Shown here one piece after another: positions 1 to 11,086 of a stretch of 64,000 bases of DNA. Position 1 is the first letter of the stretch. Every line of letters starts with the position of its first letter. The DNA comes from Balaenoptera acutorostrata (lineage: Eukaryota; Chordata; Mammalia; Artiodactyla; Balaenopteridae). Made by a program: the position numbers and the translations under genes. The stretch spans positions 34,636,428-34,700,427 of the forward strand of contig NC_080081.1 in NCBI RefSeq assembly GCF_949987535.1, given 5' to 3'. The notes below the pieces were generated by a model, which was given only the letters and a program-made list of their open reading frames with translations, was not told the DNA's origin and did no database searches.

Positions 1-24
1 TTAATAAATTGGGTTAAAATGTAT

Positions 25-1150
25 TTAAATACATACAGTGAGCCAGGCACTGAGCTGTTTTAAGCACAAAAGACATATTTTGTACACTTTCTGCCATACA
101 GCCTTGGGAGTGAAACAAATAAGCAGATTAATATAGTCAGGGCAGAAAGGGCTATAATAGAGTTGCTCACCGTGAGCTGTCATAGTGCATAGAAGGAATA
201 CTCACTAGAAGTGGTTAGTTAGAAGGATGATGAAGGTTTAGTCAGGTAAAATGGGGATGAGGATGGGATGTAGTAAAAGGCTTTGGTGGCAAACGAGGCA
301 GGTTGCAATAGCGGTAGTGTAATAGGAGTCCAAAAGGTGGCGTCATAGGAGACCAAAGCAACATGGGACATTGTTAATAAATTCATTAGGGCCAAATATA
401 AGCCATGAATGTAGGAATAAAAAGAAGAGATTGGAAAAGTAGACAGGAGCCAAGTATTGGAAGGCCTTGGTACTGTGCTAAGGAGTGTCAATGCTCTAGG
501 GAACTATTGATATCTTTACGCAGTTGGAAAACAGGATTAAATTTGCATTAAAAAAATCATTCCAAAATCAGTATGGAAAGTTATCTAGACTTCACTCTAG
601 GCTCTAGAGTGGGACAAAGCTGGAGGTAGGTCTTGGAAGAGCTGTGATAGTAGATCAAATAAGAAAGGAGGGATTGATCTGGAATATAGGTGTGGGGATA
701 GAAAGAATGAGTAGAGAGATATCTTCCATTGGGATGGTGTTTGAATGTACAAAGGAAGGGAAAGACAGCTGAGTGCTGGAATTTTGGCTTAGTCAATTAT
801 GTGACATTTTGCTGAACCAAGGAAAAATAGGTTTTAATGGAGAAGATGCTGAATTCAGATTTGGACAAGCTGAATCTTAGATTATTATAGAACATCCAAG
901 CAGGGATTTTCAGTAGACAGGCATTAATCTGTCTGAATCCCAGGAGGAAGCTTTAGGCAGTAGATAATATATTTAGCTGTTATTTCTTAACATATCAGTA
1001 ATGTTTATGAAAGAGATTACTCAGGGAGAATAGAGACTATCAGAGGGCTGTTGATGGTCTTATGGCAAATAACAGGAGTTAAGGAATCAGCTTAGAATGA
1101 AGAGTAATAATGAAGAATAAGAATAAGTAGCCAGAGAGATGCTTCAGAAT
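25..1150 (-). repeat. L2 LINE fragment, 3' half
   Basis: The left edge reads as the reverse complement of the L2 3' end (GTGAGCCAGGCACTGAGCTG at about 39-58). Further in come the antisense L2 ORF2 landmarks: GGCCTTGG..CTAAGGAG near 460-485, then a strongly altered GTTGGAAAACAGGATTAA near 522-540, and ACATCCAAGC..GTAGACAGGCA near 892-925. The copy is heavily diverged, so the outer limits are approximate. The short open frames here are relics of this element, not genes. Confidence 0.65.
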
Positions 1151-1244
1151 ACACAGGGCAGTGTCCTTATTGGTTAGCAAAACAAATGCACAATCTACTT
1201 GCTCTCGGTTCACAGTCCTCCAGGATCTGGTCCTAGGCAGTAAG

Positions 1245-1680
1245 TCTAACAGTATGGATTTCTGCCCCTCATTTTATTTGACCTGTTTCAACTCACTGGA
1301 AAAAATCTTGTACATTCATACATTTTCATGTTTCCCTTCCTTTCACACATTCTCACTGGAGTGTGCTTTCTTCCGTTCTTTTTCTCTCCATGTCCGACCC
1401 ATCCTTCAGAATTTTCTTCTAACCTCCCAGGACCATGAAATCTTATCTCCAACAGGGAACATATCATCATCCACCCTAACTTCCCATTAGTGTTCAGATT
1501 GCAACTTGCTTAGGACACAGCATATTCTAGTTTGCACCCTAGTTCTTTCTGCACCGGATTTGTCCCTTTGGCAAGAGTGTAAGTTCCTGAAGACTAAGAA
1601 CCCATTCTCCCAAATTAGCCTCCATGGTGCACTGCTTTGAAAACAGCAAGAGCTTACTAATATTTGTTAAATGACTACAT
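1245..1680 (+). repeat. L2 LINE 3' end
   Basis: The stretch ends in the L2 3' signature: AGAGTGTAAGTTCCTGAAGA, then a degenerate ATGGTGCACTGC, then AATATTTGTTAAATGACT at about 1660-1677. The pyrimidine-rich part before it fits the sense strand of the L2 3' region. It faces the preceding L2 copy tail-outward. Confidence 0.6.
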
Positions 1681-2479
1681 ATATTACTTACACTAAATAA
1701 TAGAGGTAGGATCTTTGAATCTTCTGATGAGGCAAAGGATCTCAGCTGAAGCTGACACAGAGATGTTAACTTATGAAGGATGTATCTGGAGGTTTTAATA
1801 TATCCTGGCACATATTGGCCAGAAAAATGATGGAAAAGCCTTTCATAAATGTATATTCATGATACAGAGGCAGACAGTGGAAACAATGCGAATTATCTTT
1901 GTTTCAAAAGTTGCTAATGCTGTATTCTTCATGTTTTCCTTACACAAGGATGCTGAATATTTGTATCCTTTTCACCTTCTGCTTTTATAATTTTAAAACT
2001 TATCATTGTACAATAGGCAAGCAAAGGAGAAGTACTGCTGAAACACAAAGTATTTCTATTTATCCTAAAGGCAGATATAAGATGCTACACTGGCAGTTTC
2101 TAAATGATGTTCTACAAATAATCCTAAGCCTTTCCAATGTATTTTAGCAGATTTAAAGTGAGGCAACCTAGTGGGGCTATTCATTTAAATAGAATAAGGG
2201 TTAAATGATAACTTGACTTATCTTTTAAATGACAAAAAATAAAGAAATTGCAAGACCTTTTCACACATTAGATATGTATTGTCATCTATCATCTAGATAT
2301 CAGGCTAGCAGTGCGAAGTAATAAAACATATCATCGAAAAATGTGCTATAGGTCTGAATCACTCTTTCATTCCACCTCCCAGCTAACTGTAGTATTAAAT
2401 CAAACAAGCAGAACATTTCCTTAGGCAGCCATTGCCTTTTAATTTCCTGAAGAACCTTAAAATATCATTCATTACAAGT
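1681..2479. other. Unique AT-rich intron, no recognised feature
   Basis: No repeat family, coding potential or RNA gene could be identified. An 82-codon open frame at 1899-2147 has no supporting splice or codon signals. Confidence 0.5.
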
Positions 2480-2854
2480 ACTACACATATTTGGTTTTTA
2501 AAATTCTCATAAATCAATAGCAGGCTGACTGTAATAATTATTACAAGTTAGTGCATAATTTTCGTGCTGAAGGCTGCATGCAGAACTTTAGCATATGCAA
2601 ACGAGGCAATTCAAACTGTGTATAGATATTAATATGAAGAAGCAGGTAACGAGGTGCAGGCTATGAATTATGCATCAAGAGTGGCTGATCTTCAATGAGG
2701 AAAATGAATTCAGCATGTAATCTAATTAGTGATGGAAGTCTATTACATCTAACTGCAAAAGCAACTGTCCTTGAAACAAATTTATTTACAGTCCATGTTA
2801 CCACTTGAAACAACTTTGAAATGATGTGTAAGACAACAGCTTAATTGTAAAAAT
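2480..2854 (+). promoter_or_regulatory. Candidate conserved intronic element upstream of exon
   Basis: This is repeat-free and dense in homeodomain/POU-type sites. There is a perfect 14-bp palindrome GTAATAATTATTAC at 2531-2544, an octamer-like ATGCAAA at 2595-2601 and TAATTAG at 2723-2729, with further ATTATGCAT and ATTAAT cores. DACH1 introns in vertebrates are known for conserved developmental enhancers. That this block is one of them is inference; conservation could not be checked here. Confidence 0.4.
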
Positions 2855-2874
2855 TTTTTGTTTGTTTGTTTCAG

Positions 2875-2990
2875 TTCTAGACCTGGAAGGCCTCCTAAGA
2901 GGACTCAAAGTGTCACCTCCCCAGAGAACTCTCATATCATGCCACATTCTGTCCCAGGCCTTATGTCTCCTGGGATAATCCCACCAACAG
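2875..2990 (+). CDS. DACH1: DACH1 internal coding exon (probably coding exon 2), 116 nt
   Basis: The exon encodes 38 complete codons, beginning SRPGRPPKRTQSVTSPEN and ending MSPGIIPPT, plus one base at the start (third base of a codon split by a phase 2 intron) and one G at the end (phase 1). The acceptor is a T-rich tract ending in TTTCAG at 2870-2874 and the donor is CAG|GTAAGA at 2991. A second AG at 2879-2880 lies inside the exon; I start at 2875 because the T is needed to finish the Ser codon expected before SRPG in DACH1. The exon lies just after the N-terminal DACH-box, the Ski/Sno-like DNA-binding domain, and opens the linker. RPGRPPKR resembles an AT-hook-like GRP core flanked by basic residues, and the rest is Ser/Pro rich and probably disordered. 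Skipping this exon alone would shift the frame. The exon number is inferred from the family, not visible here. Confidence 0.93.
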
Positions 2991-3171
2991 GTAAGAGTGC
3001 TACCTATTGATGCCGAAAATATTCAAAATCAGCCAGTGCCATAGATATTCACACTCATCAGTTATATTTTGTTCACACTAAGATAATGTTACTGATGAGA
3101 ATTTATTTCAAAACTGCATTATGATTATCATCATTTCTTTATTTGAAATAAAATTAAAGAAGTTTAACTGA

Positions 3172-3345
3172 ACACAGTGCTAGGAGTTATTCTAATTAAT
3201 CCTCTTGCTAATATCAAACGACAAATTATTATCCGTACTTTTCGGTTAAGGAATTGAAGCTCAGAGAGAATCAGTAATTTTCCCAAGGTCAATCAGCTGG
3301 TCACTGGCAGTGGTTATTCAAACCCAGGTTTCTGGATTCTAAGTT
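3172..3345 (-). repeat. MIR SINE, reverse orientation
   Basis: The reverse-complement MIR landmarks are in order: GTGCTAGGAGTTATTCTAA, AATCCTCTTGC, a TTATTATCC core, GGAATTGAAGCTCAGAGAGA, TTTTCCCAAGGTCAATCAGC, CACTGGCAG and TTCAAACCCAGGTTTCTGGA. Confidence 0.85.
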
Positions 3346-4865
3346 TATATTTCATTCCACAAAAACTCACAAAATAGATTAACATGCATCCAAACAAAAG
3401 ACTGTAACCATGTCAAATAGAAATATCTCCTGTTTTTCCTAAACTATTTCTGTTAGAAGCATTTGAAGGATGTGTATCACCAGAATTTTGAAAATGTACA
3501 AGTAAAAGAATAGTCTTGACCACAAAAGCTCTGTACCATAAACAACTTTCATAATGTGCTGCATGGAAAAACAGCTCATTTGATTTTCACCACCTGGATG
3601 TGTTCATTAATTCTTTTATATACTTACACACGTCTGCCTACTTTCCATGTTTCATCCAGACTCAGAGTAAATTAAAATATGATAATAATGATATTATTAT
3701 TATATAACATATAGTATTTATTAATCCTTGCCATCATGAAAGTTTATTGAGGAGATAGATGTATAAACAGGTAACTGTCATTTCACACGACTGAAACAGG
3801 AAAGATAATCTGGCAAGATAAGGAGAAAGTCTTAATTTTTTCTCTGAATTCCCATATAAATGTTTGCTTTTTCTTTTGTAACATTTGTCTTTCTCTAGGC
3901 TGTAATATAATCATGGGTATCTTATTTCACATTCCATACTTTGTTGAAAGCTCCTTGGAAGCAATGGCTCTTTCAACTCACCTTTATTTTTGTGGCAGCG
4001 TCTGAACAGTTGGTTCACTTTTGTGAACCTTTACCAAATATCCACTGAGTTGGATTTGAAGTTATTTGTTCATTTTATATATTTAACATTTTTTGTAAGG
4101 TACCAAAGGTTCTTAAAAGTAAATAATTCACATTCCAAAGAAGAGTTGTATCTTTATGCTAATGTTTGCAGATGAAAAATTGAGAAGCAGAAAAGTAAAA
4201 TCAATAGCTGAAAACAACCCAATTACAGAGCAGGTATCATCATTTCTATTCATTTACTTTAGTCATGATTCACAAGTAACTGAATCCTACTGCCTGCAAT
4301 TCTAATTCCAAATTTGATATTTCGAAAAGAAGTAGGTAGCGTTTTGTTAAGGCTTAACTGTTTTTAGTTAACTAGATAAAATTTCCTGATTTGCAGATTT
4401 GGCCAGGGTTGGGGGGGGGTTGGTACTACATAGTCAAGATGGAAAGAAGATCTTAACTTTTCATGTTTTATGACTGAAAGACTCAGGTGTGCTAGAAGAA
4501 AGACGGAAGAGTCTTTGACTTAACTTCTCAATGAATACGTTTTGGGGCTTTAAAAAAATAATCATTTTAACAATCATTATTTTATATTTGGTAAGTTTGT
4601 TGATTCTCACTAATCACAGTTATATTTTGGGTGAAAAGTATTCTAGATTGTTTTTGTATTAAAATAGAAAAGATCTGGTTCTAAATAGCCTGCCAGCATT
4701 TTATGGTGAAAACAATAAATACTTCACTACCTAAGCAATGGTGAGATAAGATGATGTCATCAGAATCTAAGAGTAGCAGCACCTCACATAATTAAGACCA
4801 TAAAGTAACTTTGGGGTAAGTGAAGTTTCTAAACAACTGAAGATCATAAGCTGAAACTCAAAATC
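3346..4865. other. Unique AT-rich intron
   Basis: No recognisable element. Minor features are an ATT-rich stretch at about 3678-3705 and a G10 run at about 4411-4420. A 61-codon frame at 3990-4175 is unsupported. Confidence 0.5.
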
Positions 4866-5483
4866 AAAATATTAAGTCACAATTTACAATAGCCAGGATG
4901 TGGAAGCAACCTAAGTGTCCATCTACAGATGAATGGATAAAGAAGATGTGGCACATATATACAATGGAATATTACTCAGCCATAAAAAGAAACAAAATTG
5001 AGCTATTTGTAGTGAGGTGGATGGACCTAGAGTCTGTCATGCAGAGTGAAGTAAGTCAGAAAAAGAAAAACAAATACTGTATGCTAATACATATATATGG
5101 ACTCTAAAAAAAAAAAAAAAGGTTCTGATGACCCTAGTGGCAGGATAGGAATAAACATGCAGACGTAGAGAATGGACTTGAGGACATGGGGAAGGGTAAG
5201 GGTAAGCTGGGATGAAGTGAGAGAGTAGCATAGACATATATACACTACCAAATGTAAAATAGATAGCTAGTGGGAAGCAGCTGCATCGCACAGGGAGATC
5301 AGCTCGGTGCTTTGTGACCACCTAGAGGGGTGGGATAGGGAGGGTGGGAGGGAGACGCAAGAGGGAGGGGATATGGGGATATATGTATATGTATAGCTGA
5401 TTCACTTTGTTATACAGCAGCAGCTAACACAACATTGTAAAGCAATTATACTCCAATAAAGATGTTAAAAAAATATTAAGTCA
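4866..5483 (+). mobile_element. 5'-truncated L1 LINE (cetartiodactyl type) with 14-bp target-site duplication
   Basis: The flanks repeat AAAATATTAAGTCA exactly at 4866-4879 and 5470-5483. The insert (4880-5469) begins in the last part of L1 ORF2, whose reading CPSTDEWIKKMWHIYTMEYY is diagnostic for ORF2p, and continues through the 3' UTR to CAATAAAGATGTTAAAAAA. It is strongly 5' truncated. An internal poly(A) stretch lies at about 5107-5120. The 3' UTR contains a run of G-triplets at 5327-5352. A second copy of the same 3' end lies at 10688-11086. It is not a functional gene. Confidence 0.93.
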
Positions 5484-8391
5484 TTTTTGAAAGATCCCTT
5501 TCTGAAATATCTTACACACTTCCCTAGCTTGGTGAACAGAGATACTGAAGATAGTTTAAACTTGACACATTATTATGGACATTCAGTTTTGAAGCAGGAT
5601 CATTTCATGTATTTCAATTGCTGTGCTGTCTCCTCATACATGCTTTTTAAACTTTTGTTCTTCCTGATATGTTGTGAGCCCAGAAACCAGGGTTTCTCTC
5701 AAGCTTATTAAGCATTACGTTGAAACAGACCTTCAGCAGTCATGTTCCAGAGAAAGATGAGGAAATGGAGACTCAACAGGAGAGTATAGATTTGAAGAAG
5801 TGGCTTTTGGACAGTTTAATACTCTATAGAGCCCAGGGAATGGCTTTAAAGCAGGGTGTGTGAGCTCACTCTTGCCTATTTCACTTAATTCAATTTTTAG
5901 ACATTTGTCCAAAGATTTGAAGCTGCCATATATTTGACTGTTGCACATGAATTGTTCTGTCTTACTATATTCAATATGATTGCTCTTTTCACACAAAATT
6001 TTTATAGATGGAGAAGTTTAGATTTTAGAGAATACAGAATAATATCTTCATCCCTTGGAGAATGTCATTCACGATCTTAAAACATTAACTGGAAATTTGA
6101 TTATCTTAAAGAAATCTTATAGTTCTCAAGAGCGTGTAACACTTTCTCCCAAGGAGTACTTTTGCTCGGGGAATATAATTCAATATGGACATATGGACTT
6201 TTTTGTCCCAGGACTTTATTTATATTTGCTACTTTCTTTTTTTTTTTATTTGCTACTTTCTTTAAAAATAAAATGTTATTTTTTTTCCTCAAGATGGGAA
6301 AGATGAAATGTGCTATTTTTTTAAAACAATGAAAACCTTATATGTCAACATTTTTGACATTAAGCAAACTACTTTGAGGACATTTCTACTATATTTTTGA
6401 CCTGTGAGTTTGAGTTTAAAATTTTTTTTCCAGGAGTCTATAGTTATATCAGTATCTTTTAAAGACTTGGAAATCATTTTTCTAAAACTAGCAAAACAAA
6501 CAAACAAACATATAGATCTCAAAAAATAAAAAGGAAAACAAAGAAAGAAGAAAACAACCCACCCTCAAATCTCAAATCCTTTCTAAGATTTATATCATTG
6601 ACTGCTATAAACATTGAACTGTGATTTTGTACTCCAAGTATTACCATTTGAAAAGCATAAAAGATGCAGATTTACCTTCAAGGTTGCAAAAATTGATCCT
6701 GTGAAAAAATTTATTTATTTTGACAATTTATAAAACTCTGTCAATTTGTTTCTAATCATTCCCTCACTTTTCTCTTCAACAATTGAACATTGGAGTTAAA
6801 TAATAATCTTTCCTTGAGGAATCTGTTTTTCAGAAAAAATTCTGACCGTTTTTATATTTTTAAAAAGTGGCTTTCCAGACCTAAGATTATGTATTTTGGT
6901 ATCTATAATATGAAAAGAAAAAAAGAAAAAACTTTGAGATTTCTTATGGAGTTTTTGTTTGCCACTTTGGTTGTTCAAGTGGGCTTGTGTGTAACCTTAG
7001 AAGGGGGCGTGGGCAGATGGTGATAATTTCCAAATTTATGGTTGTCACTGGATGCCATAGCAACCAGAAGTGGAAGTTAATGAAAGAAAGAAGGCTCTTT
7101 GTCGAGTCTCACAACACAACACCTCCTGTAGTGCTCCCTACATTTATTTGGACTGAGCACATGTCATAAATCATTTTTGAAAATAAATACCAGTTTGGAA
7201 TAAATTCATCCTAGCAACAGAGTTCCAATAACATTCATACTTTTTATAGAATCATGTGTATTTTACAATTAAGGAAAGGGTTATTTAGGAATTCTAAATA
7301 CTCCTGTCCTGTGCCAGGAGTGCAACTTGGATAGCATATTTGGCCAACTTCCTGATTTTATCTTTAGGGTAGAATGCAAACTAGTTTTGAAATACAATTT
7401 TCATGTAAGTATTAAGAAGTAACTCAGTGAGTCTCAAATATTTGCATTTAACATTAAAAAAGTTATCCATTACCTAATTTTTTCAAATATATTCAAATTA
7501 AATGAATGAATGATTCATAGTTTTGCTTCTTAGATACATCTTTTCTCTCACTGTGACCTCGTAGGCACATAATCAATATGCATTCAGGATAAAAAAAAAA
7601 GCAATTGTGAACACACATGCACTATGCTTAAAAGGTAAGAACTTATAAATGCAATTTTACCATTTTGAAAATAATACTAGACCAGGGCAATATTAACCAG
7701 AGTTCATCCCATTGAAACATTCTTTTCTTAAAAAAGAAAAAAAAAAAAAGATGATAGGAAAGTATTCTCATGTGGATTTATAATTCAAAGACATGTTTTC
7801 AAAGTTTATATTCTTTATTTTTCTTGCTAAATATTACCAACTAACCAACAACAACATCCAAACTACCTATTTTTGTAGTATCAGCATTTGTAATATTTTA
7901 AATTCATTACGCATTTCAACTTCTGAGGAAAAAATTAGTGTGCAAATATGTTTTGCATATTGAGAAGTTTATCATAACAAATGCATTGTATTCCCTTGGG
8001 AGACTTACAAGTAAGAATAACAGAAAAATGCACAAGTAAAACAGTCACAAATGGATTGATCTTCACTCACAAATTAAAACATAGCAATCTATTGAATGCC
8101 TCACTCAAAGAGTAAATATAATACAAACTACTTAAACCACTTAAGTTTATGTAGTATGTTTAAGTATGCATTTTCATAAATTTATATGCAGGGAATATTT
8201 GTGAAAGTTTAATCACTGGACATTTTGAGGGTAATGCATTTAGCTTATCAGTATTTCATGTGTGTTTCCCTTTAAATTTTTCTTGAAGAGAAAAATTAAG
8301 TAATATATCTTCTTTTTCCCATTTTGGAAGGCCAGCCTAATACCAAACTTCATCATGTAATGTATTTAGTCTTAAAACTTGTATTGAACAC
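5484..8391. other. Unique AT-rich intron with low-complexity runs
   Basis: This is mostly unassigned sequence. A weak MIR-like reverse stretch may lie at 5745-5820. TATTTGCTACTTTCTTT occurs twice around 6222-6264, separated by a T-run. There are A-rich runs at about 6490-6560, 7590-7600 and 7730-7750. The part at 6980-7170 is less AT-rich and includes GCCATAGCAACC at about 7053-7064. Several open frames of 60-83 codons have no support. Confidence 0.5.
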
Positions 8392-8880
8392 TCTATTAGT
8401 TTCCTGTGGCTGCCGTAACAAATTACCACATGCTTGGTGACTAAAGTAAATAAAAATTAATTCAGAATTCTGGAGAAGTTCAAAATCAACTATCACTGGG
8501 CCAAACCAAGCTATTGGTAGGGCCACACTCCCTCTGGAGGCTCTTTGGGAGCATCTGTTTCATTGCCTCTGAGTTTCTGGAGACTGCCAGCTTTCCTTGG
8601 TTTGTGGCTCTAATTTCTACCTTGTCCGGTGTGTGTGTGTGTGTATGTGTATGTGTGCGTCAATGTGTGTGTATAACTTCTTCCTCTGCCTCTCTTGAAA
8701 GGATACTTGTGATTGTATTTAGGGTCCATCAGATAATCCAGGATCATCTCCCCATCTCAAAATCGTCAACGTAATCACATCTGCAAAGACTCTTTTTCCA
8801 TATAAAGTGGTATTCCCAGATTCCCAGATTTAGGATGTGGGCATAACTTCGTGGGTCATTATCAGCCTTGCACACCCAGA
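8392..8880 (-). repeat. MLT1 LTR (ERVL-MaLR), reverse orientation
   Basis: It begins with the reverse-complement MLT1 end TATTAGTTTCCTGTGGCTGC followed by GTAACAAATTACCACA. It continues through CTCCCTCTGGAGGCTCT, ACTTGTGATTGTATTTAGGG, ATAATCCAGGATCATCTCCC and AATCACATCTGCAAAG, and ends near TTATCAGCCTTGCACACC. This is a diverged, solitary mammalian-wide LTR with no internal retroviral genes. A TG microsatellite has expanded inside it at 8627-8682. Confidence 0.85.
8627..8682. repeat. (TG)n microsatellite with interruptions
   Basis: Alternating GT/TG units interrupted by ATG, CG and CAA, lying inside the MLT1 LTR. It is probably polymorphic. Confidence 0.85.
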
Positions 8881-8961
8881 AGGTCCCTGGTTGAGAGATT
8901 ATGAGGGGCCCAAGTGTGGTGTGGAAGACATGCATGCCAACAGATTTTGGTGATTTTTTGT

Positions 8962-9042
8962 TTACTATAGTATCCCATTATGTATAATACGGCTTGCCAC
9001 AAAGCAGATATTCAAAATAAATATTTGTTCAATGAATATGGC
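8962..9042 (+). repeat. L2 LINE 3' tail
   Basis: Contains a degenerate L2 terminus: GTATCCCATT.., then AAATAAATATTTGTTCAATGAAT at about 9017-9039 in parts. Short and diverged. Confidence 0.5.
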
Positions 9043-10687
9043 TAATATATGTTTAGCAAAGGATTTCTGAGAGACATGATTATGCCTCAGAGTTACAAAT
9101 TTAAACACTGGTGTTATAATGCAGCTTATAAAATCTTATTAAGTACAGTTAGGCTCCAGATTAAAGATGCTGAGTCTAGTGCCTAAAGGAGGTGACCTCG
9201 GGAAATGGAGGGCGTTATTTATTTGTTTGTTTGTGGGTTATGATGGCTACATTTAAGCACTGTCATCATCGATTGATGAAATTTATACTTCTAGATCGAT
9301 GCTCTAAAGAAGCAATATTTTCAGGAATAAAATGGTAACATAGAACATACTAGCTTTTAAAATTCCTGCATATATGTACTTGTACCCACAGTATCTTGAT
9401 ATAGAACTAATTTAATCCATGCATGAATAAAATGTAGATCATAATATAACTAAATGTAAATATAGCTTTGGTATGAGGGATTAGATAATATGTTTATTAA
9501 ATATACATTATTTATGTATATATTATATATACATTATAATCAAACATTTCAGTCAAATCATAATATGCCCTGCTTATTACTAGCATAGAAATTTATAAAA
9601 ATCTTTATTTTCTAATCTCTTAGGGCAAAGATCTGTTATTTTAGATTTAATTACATAACCACATATTACTAGACTTCTGGATAGGCCTCTCATCTATTTA
9701 ATTTAGAAGAAAATTACAGTCCTTTTTTCCCTAATTTGTTTCCCTCTTCCAAGTTTCTATTGAGTTCTGTAGTCTCTTATGCCTACACTGGGCTGGACTC
9801 AGAGTTATAATCTACTTAAACTTCTCTCTCAGTAGATTTGCAGTAACGAAGATGCTAATATACTTAATTGACTAATTGCAAGGTATTTGCTTCCTTTTTA
9901 GTAATATGATGCCTCCTTTGACAGAAGAGAAGTTTATTTACAGAAAAGCAAATCAGATTTTAAGAGTCAATTTTTGATTATGATGGTGAATGGTGTGTGG
10001 ATTTAGCGGGAGCTTTGTGGATTATCCATTTATCTGTGGGATTCTCATATAGGGTTCTAGTCCCTTGGTTATACAAAATGTCACATGTTGTCTTTTATTG
10101 CTTGCTCTAATTTCTTGACCCGTAGGAGGTGCTATTACTATCTTATTTCCTTCCCTAACCAAAGGAAGTGAGAAATACATTAAATAATGTTCATTCAGGA
10201 AAAACAACCAACTCTGCTACAGATATATTTTGAGTATTCCTAAAGACGTTGTAGAACAAAAGTCATACAAGATACACAGAATTCTTTGTTTAGTCTCCTT
10301 CTCTGTCTTTGATAGGCTTTCCCCCCTTTGGCTAACTTCCAAGCTTCAATTTCTTCCCTTAATGAAGTGACCCAGCTTTGTTATTAAGGATTTAAAATTT
10401 CATGTTGAAATTTCTTTATATTTTCTCCATGCATATTGGAGATAAGTTTTACAACGTTTTGCTCTTCTTTGTAAAGAAGTAGAGTTGCTAATTGCAAGTG
10501 TTGACAGGACCAGACATTTCAAATAAACTTGGCAAATGTCAGAAAAATAGCAGTATTAGTAAAACCTGAATTCGATTTCCTAAAACATTCATTGCCCTAG
10601 TCATGAATGAACTTAAGACCTGACTTGAAAACATTCTACATAAAAAACACTGATTTTATTTGGTTATGCAGTCATATAAACCAATGT
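9043..10687. other. Unique AT-rich intron
   Basis: No repeats confidently assigned. A very AT-rich stretch at about 9480-9545 is mostly alternating TA/AT words. No exon-like signals. Confidence 0.5.
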
Positions 10688-11086
10688 AGTACAGAGTGAA
10701 GTAAGTCAGAAAGAGAAAAACAAATACCGTATGCTAACACATATATATGGGAACCCAGGGGTAGGACAGGAATAAAGACGCAGACGTAGAGAATGGACTT
10801 GAGGACCTGGGAAGGGGGGAAGGGTAAGCTGGGACGAAGTGAGAGAGTGGCATGGACATATATACACTACCAAATGTAAAATAGCTAGCTAGTGGGAAGC
10901 AGCCGTATAGCACAGAGAGCTCAGCTCTGTGCTTTGTGACCACCTAGAGGGGTAGGATAGGGAGGGTGGGAGGGAGATATGGGGATATATGTATATGTAT
11001 AGCTGATTCACTTTGTTATAAAGCAGAAACTAACACACCATTGTAAAGCAATTACACTCCAATAAAGATGTTAAAAAAAAAAAAAA
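10688..11086 (+). mobile_element. 5'-truncated L1 LINE 3' end (cetartiodactyl type)
   Basis: It starts in the last ORF2 codons/3' UTR with GTACAGAGTGAAGTAAGTCA and follows the 4880-5469 element closely, ending in CAATAAAGATGTT and a poly(A) run at 11071-11086. Relative to that copy it lacks the short internal A-run and the GACGCAAGAGGGAGG segment. The 3' UTR again carries G-triplets at 10960-10974. I could not identify clean target-site duplications. Confidence 0.92.

Larger units (their letters stand above)
1..2874 (+). other. DACH1: DACH1 upstream intron, 3' end
   Basis: This is the 3' end of the intron preceding the first exon in the window; its 5' end is outside. It holds two L2 fossils in opposite orientation (about 25-1150 and 1245-1680), about 800 bases of AT-rich unique sequence with nothing recognisable, then a repeat-free block from about 2480 to the splice acceptor. 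The polypyrimidine tract is TTTTTTGTTTGTTTGTTTC at about 2855-2872, followed by AG at 2873-2874. Confidence 0.85.

Noticed and set aside
2879..2880. Alternative exon start after the second AG
   Set aside because: Starting at 2881 would drop the T completing the preceding Ser codon and the SR residues expected in DACH1; the upstream TTTCAG has the better tract.
4898..5107. 69-codon frame with clear protein similarity
   Set aside because: The similarity is to the L1 ORF2 C-terminus; truncated retroelement, not a host gene.
7040..7070. RFX X-box-like CCATAGCAACC
   Set aside because: Only one good half-site is visible and there is no surrounding evidence; chance is likely.
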